Assembly (NCBI RefSeq): GCF_025567385.1
Contig: NZ_JAOQJU010000012.1
Coordinates: forward strand, 1-64,000
DNA: 64,000 bases
Direction: 5' to 3'
Source: Claveliimonas acetigenes
Lineage (GTDB): Bacteria > Bacillota > Clostridia > Lachnospirales > Lachnospiraceae
Position numbers and translations under genes: made by a program. The notes under the pieces are model-generated. The model was not told the origin of the DNA. It searched no databases and worked only from the letters and a program-made list of their open reading frames with translations. Below, one piece after another: positions 7,522 through 15,600 of the stretch. Position 1 is the first letter of the stretch; the number at the start of each line of letters is the position of its first letter.

Positions 7522-9432
7522 TTACTCTTTGTAAATAGCGCCGAAACGACATTTTTCCATACAGGCGCCACATTTCACACATTTATCCTGATTAATCATA
7601 TGCGGCTCTTTTACCTTGCCGATGATCGCGTCATTCGGGCAAGTTCTTGCACAGAGCGTACAGCCCTTACATTTATCAGCATCAATCTTATACTGAAGCA
7701 GGTCTTTACAGACGCCTGCCGGACATTTCTTGTCAACAATATGGGCAATATATTCATCCTTAAAATAGCGAAGCGTTGAAAGAACCGGGTTTGGCGCCGT
7801 CTGTCCCAATGCGCACAGAGAGTTGGATTTCAAATGATCCGCCAGCTCTTCCAGCCGGTCTAAATCTTCCATCGTTCCCTGTCCTTTGGTAATCTTATCC
7901 AGGATTTCCAGCATACGCCTGGTTCCCACACGGCATGGCGTACATTTACCACAGGATTCATCTACCGTAAATTCCAGGAAGAACTTGGCAATATCTACCA
8001 TACAGGTATCTTCATCCATAACGATCAAACCGCCGGAGCCCATCATGGAACCAATTGCAATCAGGTTATCATAGTCAATCGGCACGTCAAAGTGCTCTGC
8101 AGGGATACATCCGCCGGAAGGTCCGCCTGTCTGTGCAGCCTTGAATTTCTTTCCATTTGGAATACCGCCGCCGATTTCTTCTACGATTTCCCGGAGCGTT
8201 GTTCCCATAGGGATTTCTACCAGTCCCGTGTTATTTACCTTACCACCGAGAGCAAATACTTTCGTTCCTTTGGACTTTTCCGTTCCCATGGACGCGAACC
8301 ACTCGGCCCCGTTCAGGATAATCTGCGGAATATTTGCATAAGTCTCTACATTATTTAAAATTGTCGGCTTCTGGAACAGACCCTTTAACGCCGGGAACGG
8401 CGGACGCGGACGCGGCTCGCCTCTGTTTCCTTCAATAGAAGTCATAAGGGCTGTCTCCTCACCGCATACGAAAGCTCCTGCTCCTAATCTGAGTTCAATA
8501 TCAAAATCAAATCCAGTTCCGAAAATATCTTTACCCAAAAGACCGTACTCTCTTGCCTGTCCAATTGCAATATTCAGACGCTCTACCGCAATCGGATACT
8601 CAGCACGCACATAGATATATCCCTGAGAAGCTCCAATTGCATACCCGGCAATCGCCATTGCTTCCAATACTACGTGAGGATCGCCTTCCAATACGGAACG
8701 ATCCATAAATGCTCCTGGATCGCCTTCATCGGCGTTACAACAGACATACTTCTGATCTGCTGCATTGGCAGCCGCAAATTTCCACTTCAATCCGGTGGGG
8801 AATCCCGCACCGCCACGGCCGCGCAGCCCGCTGTCCAGAATGGTCTGGATAACCTCCTCCGGCTTCATCTCCGTCAGCACCTTGCCCAACGCCTCATAAC
8901 CACGGGTTCCTATGTATTCCTCAATATTCTCCGGGCTGATGACGCCGCAGTTGCGCAGTGCAACTCTGTGCTGCTTCTTATAAAACTTCGTCTCTTGCAG
9001 CGGAAGCACCTCATTGCCTCTTACCGTCTCATCATACAGAAGACGGGTAACTACCTTTCCATTTACCAGGTGTTCTTCCACGATTTCCGGAATATCTTCC
9101 TCTTTCACCATGGAATAGAATGCTCCTTCCGGATACACAATCATAATCGGTCCCAAGGCACACAGACCAAAGCACCCTGTCTTTATCACATTTACATCAT
9201 TTTCAATTCCCTGTTTTGCAAGCTCTTCCGCCAACTTCTCACGGATTCTCTGACTTCCCGAAGAAGTACATCCGGTACCTCCGCACACCAGAACATGATA
9301 ACGATACTTTGTATCAAACTGAAGCTCTTCTGCCTTCTTTAGGCCCTTTATCAATTCCTCGTGTTCAGAACGGAACGCCACTTCTCCCTGCATTTTCTCT
9401 CTAATTACACGTAATTCTTCCAGAGATTTCAT
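7522..9432 (-). CDS. hydB: NAD(H)-binding flavoprotein subunit of trimeric hydrogenase (NuoF-like)
   Basis: A 636-residue NuoF-family subunit that binds FMN and NAD(H) and passes electrons between pyridine nucleotide and HydA. An N-terminal thioredoxin-like 2Fe-2S domain has Cys50, Cys55, Cys87 and Cys91. The NuoF core follows, with the glycine-rich NADH/FMN motif GLRGRGGAGFPTG near 202-214 and the 4Fe-4S motif CGKCTPCRVG. The last 60 residues form a two-cluster ferredoxin domain (CKGCTLCARTC and CVKCGACMEKC). This length and the extra ferredoxin tail are typical of HydB/HndC rather than respiratory NuoF. It lies 20 nt after hydC and 15 nt before hydA. ATG is preceded by GGAGGG. Confidence 0.95.
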   Translation of the reverse strand: MKSLEELRVIREKMQGEVAFRSEHEELIKGLKKAEELQFDTKYRYHVLVCGGTGCTSSGSQRIREKLAEELAKQGIENDVNVIKTGCFGLCALGPIMIVYPEGAFYSMVKEEDIPEIVEEHLVNGKVVTRLLYDETVRGNEVLPLQETKFYKKQHRVALRNCGVISPENIEEYIGTRGYEALGKVLTEMKPEEVIQTILDSGLRGRGGAGFPTGLKWKFAAANAADQKYVCCNADEGDPGAFMDRSVLEGDPHVVLEAMAIAGYAIGASQGYIYVRAEYPIAVERLNIAIGQAREYGLLGKDIFGTGFDFDIELRLGAGAFVCGEETALMTSIEGNRGEPRPRPPFPALKGLFQKPTILNNVETYANIPQIILNGAEWFASMGTEKSKGTKVFALGGKVNNTGLVEIPMGTTLREIVEEIGGGIPNGKKFKAAQTGGPSGGCIPAEHFDVPIDYDNLIAIGSMMGSGGLIVMDEDTCMVDIAKFFLEFTVDESCGKCTPCRVGTRRMLEILDKITKGQGTMEDLDRLEELADHLKSNSLCALGQTAPNPVLSTLRYFKDEYIAHIVDKKCPAGVCKDLLQYKIDADKCKGCTLCARTCPNDAIIGKVKEPHMINQDKCVKCGACMEKCRFGAIYKE

Positions 9433-9452
9433 ACTGTCCCTCCATTCAAATA

Positions 9453-9947
9453 TTATTCGTATTTTGCCAGGATATCATCAATATCCTCTACCTTCAACCG
9501 TCCATAGACTTCATCATTAATTGTCATAACCGGCGCCAGGCCGCACGCTCCGATACAGCGGCAGGCGTCCAGGGAAAACTTGCCATCAGGGGTACATTCT
9601 CCGCCAACGATGCCAAGCTTCTCCATCAGCTTATTATAAATATCTCCGGAACCTTTTACGTAACATGCCGTACCAAGACAGACAGATATTTTGTATTTGC
9701 CCTTTGGATTCAGATTGAACTGAGAATAGAATGTAACAACTCCATATATCTTCTCCAATGGTATTCCCGTCTCATCAGAAATAATTTTCTGCACTTCAAT
9801 CGGGAGATAACCGTAGATGTCCTGAGCCTTCTGCAGGATTGGCATAAGGGCGCCTTTCTCATCCTTCAGCTCGTGAATCACGCCAAGCAGTGCTTTTTCT
9901 TGTTCTTCGGTTCCCCGAAATTGAACAGTTGTTTTCTTAGAAAGCAT
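9453..9947 (-). CDS. hydC: 2Fe-2S subunit of trimeric hydrogenase (NuoE-like)
   Basis: A 164-residue NuoE-family protein with a helical N-terminal part and a thioredoxin-like 2Fe-2S domain. Ligands are in VCLGTACYVKG and DACRCIGACGLAPV. It is the small electron-transfer subunit of the HydABC complex in the cytoplasm. It is first in the hydC-hydB-hydA operon, with a strong AGGAGG site. Length and neighbours match trimeric NAD-dependent or bifurcating hydrogenases. Confidence 0.93.
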   Translation of the reverse strand: MLSKKTTVQFRGTEEQEKALLGVIHELKDEKGALMPILQKAQDIYGYLPIEVQKIISDETGIPLEKIYGVVTFYSQFNLNPKGKYKISVCLGTACYVKGSGDIYNKLMEKLGIVGGECTPDGKFSLDACRCIGACGLAPVMTINDEVYGRLKVEDIDDILAKYE

Positions 9948-10008
9948 TTTTTAACCTCCTTAAAATATAGTATTCACTTTCCGCTTACTCGCGCTTTAGT
10001 ACCAGTAT

Positions 10009-10037
10009 ATTCTAACATAGAAGTTTCAGAATTACCA
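10009..10037 (-). promoter_or_regulatory. probable promoter of hydCBA
   Basis: Minus-strand extended -10 TG-T-TAGAAT (-10 hexamer at 10009-10014) with a poor -35 (TGGTAA, 10032-10037) at 17 bp. About 60 nt upstream of the hydC start. The extended -10 would compensate for the weak -35. Confidence 0.45.
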
Positions 10038-10077
10038 TGATATTATCTCCTCTTTTCCTTTATTTTTTTACATTTTA

Positions 10078-10108
10078 CAAAAAGATCCCACAATACACTG
10101 TGAGATCT
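10078..10108 (-). terminator. terminator after the DUF1538 / PII-like operon
   Basis: Minus-strand stem of about 10 bp, AGATCTCACA pairing with TGTGGGATCT (one G-T pair), small loop, then TTTTTGT. It separates this operon from hydCBA. Confidence 0.75.
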
Positions 10109-10154
10109 CTCTGTCTTTATGAAAGAATCATAAAACTTATACTCCGCGGGAAAA

Positions 10155-10847
10155 TCAAAAGCCAACCACCGAATCAATGGGTAATGACATTACAATCCCT
10201 TTAGCATCGCTATGCATCCCGCACTTTTCACCGATACTCTGCATAAGCTTCATCTTATTTTCCGTCTCTGAAAGTATCATTACGATTTCTTTCTCCTTCT
10301 GCACGCTAAGCCCCCAAAAATCAACTACTTCCTCATTTTCAATGCGGCGGCTCTGCACCACGGTTCCGCCTTTTGCTCCCACTGCTCTGGCTGCTTCCAT
10401 TACATCACCGTCAAAGCCCCTGTTTACAATCGCCGCAATCAGAACGTACTTTGTTTCTGCCATTTCATTCTCTTCCTTTCTATCCATGAAATACATAGGT
10501 TTCTCTATATTTTGTGTCAACATACGCAGAATCAGATGATTTGCACCGGTAAGCGGTATCGTAAAGGCAACGCCGCTGTTCACAGACTCAAGCCGCAGCT
10601 CTGTGTTTAATTTATCAATCAATATATCCGATAAATGCTTTGGTACCATACTAATCAGTACACATTTATCAATTCCTCCAAGCCCTAACATATCCATTAT
10701 TTCATTGGATGCGGTTCCCCTGGCGCTGAAACGGTACTGTACAGGCAAAGCCCCTTTTTGAAATATTTTCACCGCTTTTTCAGCAAGTTTGGGAGTCGTA
10801 ATTAACATAAGCAATTGAAAAGACATTTTTTTTGCGTCATTCTTCAT
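10155..10847 (-). CDS. tandem PII-like regulatory protein
   Basis: A 230-residue soluble protein that appears to hold two PII/GlnB-like ferredoxin-fold domains (about 8-118 and 132-230). Each has the pattern of a hydrophobic first strand (FQLLMLITTPK; KYVLIAAIVNRG), an Ala/Gly-rich turn (AVGAKGGTVVQSRR in the second) and a later strand ending in an acidic or hydrophobic motif. There is no canonical uridylylation T-loop. Its ATG lies inside the end of the DUF1538 gene (11-bp overlap), so the two are translationally coupled. PII-like proteins often gate a partner membrane transporter (AmtB-GlnK, SbtA-SbtB); that role is inferred here from the pairing. The effector ligand is unknown. Confidence 0.7.
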   Translation of the reverse strand: MKNDAKKMSFQLLMLITTPKLAEKAVKIFQKGALPVQYRFSARGTASNEIMDMLGLGGIDKCVLISMVPKHLSDILIDKLNTELRLESVNSGVAFTIPLTGANHLILRMLTQNIEKPMYFMDRKEENEMAETKYVLIAAIVNRGFDGDVMEAARAVGAKGGTVVQSRRIENEEVVDFWGLSVQKEKEIVMILSETENKMKLMQSIGEKCGMHSDAKGIVMSLPIDSVVGF

Positions 10848-12378
10848 TTACTTCATCCTCCTCAAAGTCAACAATCATATCGCTATTATCGTAAAGTCCT
10901 GCACTTTGTTCCACATTTTTATGATGTCCGTCCATCTTATGTTTATAAACCAGTCCCATAATCTGCACAGCTATCAATGGTGTGAGTGCGACAAGTGCGA
11001 CAACACCAAAAGCATCCGTCATGATATTTCCGCCAACTGCCTGACAAACGCCGATACTAAGCGGCAGCAAAAAGGTTGTCGTCATAGGTCCGCTTGCAAC
11101 GCCGCCGGAGTCAAAGGCAATTCCAACAAAAATATCCGGCACGAATTTCGACAAAACCAAAGCAATCATGTACCCCGGAATAATTATCCATTGAATGGGA
11201 ATTCCCAGGAGAACTCTGAGCATAGCCAGGCCGACACTGACGGAAACGCCAATCGCCATACACTGATTCATCGTTTTAACGGAAATGGCACCATTGGTAA
11301 CATTTTCGACCTGGTGGTTCAGCACTTGTATCGCAGGTTCCGCTTTTACAATATAATATCCAATTAACATGCCGATTGGCACAAGCAGCCATTTAAACGA
11401 CGCACCTGCCAATTCTTTTCCAAGATATGAACCCACCGGAGCGAAGCCTGTATTCACGCCGCAAAGGAATAGTACCAAACCAACGTAAGTATAAACAAAA
11501 CCTACCATAATCCGTATAATCTGCCGTCTTTGATAGCGGTGGGCCAAAACCTGAAAAACAATAAATACCACCAGGATAGGAAGAAGAGATCGCATTACCT
11601 CCCCGGCATATACCGGCATCCCTCTCATAAATTCCCGCACAACATCCCTTGTCGTCACAACATCTGCCACATCAGTCACCGTGTATGTCGCTTCTGAAGG
11701 TTTATAAAAACATCCCAGAATAAGCACAGCAAGAATCGGTCCCACACTGGACAATGCAACAAGTCCAAAGCTGTCGCCTAAAGAATTTTTGTCACTGCGC
11801 ATCGAGGCAAGCCCCACCCCTAACGCCATAATGAACGGCACGGTTATCGGTCCGGTCGTTACACCGCCCGAATCAAATGCAACAGCAAGGAATTCTTCCG
11901 GAACAAAAAATGAAATTATAATAAGCGCTATGTAAAAAATAAACAACAACGTCGATAAATGAATCCGGTATCGAATGCGAATGACTGCCAGGGCAAGAAA
12001 GATTCCAACACCGACCGCCACTGTCAAAATCAGTACTCTATTCGGAATTGCAGGAACCTGCCGGGCCAGCACCTGCAGATCCGGCTCGGATATTGTAATC
12101 ATAACTCCCATAACAAAACTGATGAAAATCACAATCCCTGTTTTTCTGGTTCTGGATATTTGTACACCAATACCTTCTCCAAGCGGCGACATTGCCATTT
12201 CAGCTCCAAGTTGAAAAAATCCCATCCCCACAATCAGCATAACTGCTCCCGTAAGGAACATGACAACACTTCCCAGTTCCATCGGCACCAGAAAAACGCT
12301 GATAAGCAATACGATTCCCGTTATCGGCAGCACTGCTGAAAGAGATTCCTTTATTTTTTCTTTTAATTTAGGATTCAT
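10837..12378 (-). CDS. DUF1538 family multi-pass membrane protein (putative cation antiporter)
   Basis: A 513-residue integral membrane protein with about 12 hydrophobic segments. It is clearly an internal duplication: AFDSGGVTTGP near residue 167 recurs as AFDSGGVASGP near 421, and EPDLQVLARQV recurs as EPAIQVLNHQV about 250 residues later. This twin-repeat pattern is the DUF1538 family. From memory, a two-subunit DUF1538 pair (UmpA/UmpB) was described as a Na+/H+ antiporter in Halomonas; here the halves are fused. The repeated acidic Asp/Glu residues in membrane context are good candidates for ion sites. ATG 12378 was chosen with AAAGGAGG upstream. The C-terminal tail is cytoplasmic-looking and acidic (VDFEEDEVNEE). 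First gene of a two-gene operon with the PII-like protein. Confidence 0.75.
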   Translation of the reverse strand: MNPKLKEKIKESLSAVLPITGIVLLISVFLVPMELGSVVMFLTGAVMLIVGMGFFQLGAEMAMSPLGEGIGVQISRTRKTGIVIFISFVMGVMITISEPDLQVLARQVPAIPNRVLILTVAVGVGIFLALAVIRIRYRIHLSTLLFIFYIALIIISFFVPEEFLAVAFDSGGVTTGPITVPFIMALGVGLASMRSDKNSLGDSFGLVALSSVGPILAVLILGCFYKPSEATYTVTDVADVVTTRDVVREFMRGMPVYAGEVMRSLLPILVVFIVFQVLAHRYQRRQIIRIMVGFVYTYVGLVLFLCGVNTGFAPVGSYLGKELAGASFKWLLVPIGMLIGYYIVKAEPAIQVLNHQVENVTNGAISVKTMNQCMAIGVSVSVGLAMLRVLLGIPIQWIIIPGYMIALVLSKFVPDIFVGIAFDSGGVASGPMTTTFLLPLSIGVCQAVGGNIMTDAFGVVALVALTPLIAVQIMGLVYKHKMDGHHKNVEQSAGLYDNSDMIVDFEEDEVNEE

Positions 12379-12418
12379 GAAGTCGGAACCTCCTTTCTGC
12401 AAATGGTAATTAAACCGG

Positions 12419-12447
12419 AGTCTACCATCTTCTCACAATGCAGTCAA
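12419..12447 (-). promoter_or_regulatory. promoter of the DUF1538 operon
   Basis: Minus-strand -35 TTGACT (12442-12447), 17-bp spacer, -10 TAGACT (12419-12424), about 40 nt before the start codon. Confidence 0.6.
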
Positions 12448-12486
12448 TGTTTTATTTCTCAAATTTTTCTAAAACTTTTATATCCT

Positions 12487-12624
12487 CTCTTTCTTTAAAA
12501 GGTGTAATTTTACTGCCTGTTCTTATTGCCATAAAAAAAATTCCCGGCAATCTCCCAATGTCTTACGATCGTGACAAAGGAATACTGCCAGGAATTCTCT
12601 GCTTTATTTACTTCACTTATTTAC
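12487..12624 (-). repeat. terminator-region repeat, copy 1
   Basis: About 138 bp nearly identical to 19204-19384. It begins at the stop of the giant surface-protein gene and ends with the block GGCAGTAAAATTACACC on the minus strand. Copy 2 differs by a few substitutions and one insertion of about 44 bp. It contains a rho-independent terminator. Confidence 0.85.
12532..12596 (-). terminator. terminator of the giant SLH gene
   Basis: Minus strand: arm AATTCCTGGCA pairs with TGCCGGGAATT (one G-T pair), with about 36 nt between the arms, followed by a run of eight T. Located 25 nt after the stop codon. Confidence 0.75.
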
Positions 12625-15600
12625 TTATCAAACTTCTCCATAAATCTCTGGATAATGATTGCGCATTCTGCACGGCTTGTGCCGCCCTGCGGGTCGAGAC
12701 GGTAGGAACCGTCTGCATTTTCTTTTCCTTCAATGATTCCGTTACCTACCGCCCATTTCATGGCTTTTTCCGCAAATTCCGTTACCTTATCGGCGTCCGT
12801 AAATTTGCTGATATCGGTCGGTTCTTCGGATTCATACTTCATGTAATCTGCATAGCGGTACATCATGGTTACCATCTGCTCACGGGTAATCGGATCGTTC
12901 GTTCCAAAGTAACCGGAGTCTGTATAACCGGTAACTACGCCTATCTGTGATGCCCAAATGACCGCTTCTGAATAGAACTGTCCCGCCGGTACATCCGGGA
13001 ATTTCGCCGTATATGTCACATCCGGCTCGCCGTTCATCCGGTAAAGAATGGTTGCAAACTGTGCACGAGGAAGGACAACATATGGTCCAAAATGCGTAGG
13101 ATCCATACCCGTCATAATCTCTTCGTAGTAATTGTAAGCCACTTCGTTATAGAACCAGTCGCTTTCTTTCACATCTTCGTATGGAAGCTCTTTTCTTTGC
13201 AGAGCCTTTGCTGCTTTGTCAAGTGCTGCAGCCGCATCATCAATTTCTTTCTGCGTTGCATCCGCATCCGCCAATACTTCTTTCGCCTGATTCAAAGCTT
13301 CTTCGTAAGCTATCCAGCTTTCTTCCGTATACTTAGCTTTCTCGGTATCCGGTACCGCTGCCTTAACCACTGCTTCCAAAGCTGTCTTGTCTGTTTCATT
13401 CGGTTTCGCTGCTTCCTTCACTGTAACCTTGAAGGTCGCTGTCTGTCCGCCATATGCTACCGTTACTATCTGTTCGCCAACCTTGGTATTGTCATAGCCG
13501 CTTACTTCGCAATCCTTTACTGCAATATCTTTTTTGTCACCGTTACTGTATGTTGCGGTTATCTTTATTCCGGTAAGATCAAGCTCTTCCCCTGCTGTAT
13601 ACTCCGTCTTTTCCGGTGCCGTAACGGCAATGGATGATACTGTAACCGGATCCACAGGTTTTTGGGAATCTTTCACATCATAACTAAAGGACTTTGTCAT
13701 GATTTTAATTCCTTCTTTATAGGATACCGTGGCTTCCCTTGATCCTGCTGTTGTTGTATAGAATCCGCGCACCGCATATTCATCGGCAGATAACTCCCGC
13801 GTTGTTCCGTCGGAATAAACCGCCTTTACTGCCATTCCTTCTGCGTCAAATTCCTCACCTATCTGATATTCTGTCTTACCCGGCGCTGTTACATCTAAAT
13901 CTGTCAATTCTACGATTTTCTCTTTCGGCTGCGCAATGGAGATATAAGTAAGCTGTATAGTAAGGTTCCGGTTCTCTTCCGGCTTCACGCGAAGATCAAT
14001 CGTAATATATCCATCTACAGCCTCCACTTCTCCCGTCACTGTTACCGGCGTTCCTCCTGCCACTTCCAGTCCGTCTGCCGAAAGCTGTTCTCTGCCGTCC
14101 GTATCATAGTTTGCATAGACAACAGGATTGAATGCATTAGACCACGTATTATTCAGACCAATCTCAACAGGATATTTTACGCCGTCTTCTGCTTCCGGCA
14201 TCTGGAATTTATAAGAGATATACATCTCTTCTTCATTCAGAGAGCCGCCTAAGATAGCGCTGTCCTGCCCTTCTGCAAATACAAGGCTTTCTGTTACCGG
14301 GCATCCATCCTGCGCATCCGCTTTGGAATTTATCCACTTTGTAGCCACGGCATTCCCCTGCTCATATCCATCTCTGTCGCCATTTTTGTCATATAATCCC
14401 CAGCTATACTCTGTATCAATGCCTTTTGCAAATACCTGATCTGTCAAGCTTCCCTGTAAGGTTCCCTTTACCACGCCCTCAGAGGCCGTTGCCGGGTTCC
14501 TGTCGCCACAATCCACGAAATACAGTAGATTGCTGTCTGCTGACGCAGTTGTTTTCAAATTGTTAAAAGCATTCCCCAATGTTCTCTCGCAGCTGTCTAC
14601 CTCTGCCTGTTCAGAAGCCGGAACATTTTCCCTGTCCAGATATACTTTTGCTGCGCTCTTTGCTGTTTGAAGAGCCTTCCATGAATTTTCTTCATACATA
14701 CTTTCTTCATTTGAAAGCGAATCCACAACCTTATACAACTGTTCCAATTTACTTAAATCAGCGGAAGTGCTTTCAACCTTCGTAATTTTAATATAGCTTA
14801 TATAGAAAGTTCCGCCGTTTACATCTCTCTCATAGCTTAAAGCAAGCTCATTTCCATCGGCTTCACCAACTTCAGCCTGAACCGTCCTGGAAATAAATTT
14901 ATCCGTATATCCGGTTGCCTCTCCCATATTGAAAGTCTCAATCTCATTTCCGTTGGCTTTTACCGTTACATCTCCGCCCCAGCAGCTTCCCCATTTGTTA
15001 CAATATCCGGTCTCTATCTGGTAATCACCCGGTTCCAACTCAAACGCATAACGGATATATTTATGGCTTCCTTCAAAATTATTATCCTTCGTCTGGTATG
15101 CCGTCGAACGGAAGGTTTTACTCTTGTCACTCTCATCCTGATTATTCCAGTCTGTCGTAGTCTGCCATTTTGTCCAAAGTCCCGCACTTCCATCTGACGA
15201 ATCTATCGGATAATCTTCCTCTGTTGTCACAACACCCCATTTATATCCGGTCTGTCCGTCCATTCCATAATACCGGTCTGTTGTACTGTTTCTCGTTCCA
15301 AAAAGCTCTCCATCCGGAAGTGTTGTTTCATTGTTATCACCACAATCCACAAAGTACAGCACAGAACTGTCAACCTTGGAAGTATCCCTTGCAGGGATTG
15401 TTTGTATACTGAAATCATCTACATATACGGTTCCCTTTGTCAGCGAACCGGTATCAATCTCTATTTCAACATCCATACCCTCCGCAATCCAGAAATCAAT
15501 AATCGTCTGCAGATACGCGTCCCCAAGATTGATTTCTCTCTCAGAAATACTTACCACATCTTTTCCTGATTTCACGGTAGCTCTTACTTTTACCTTGCCC

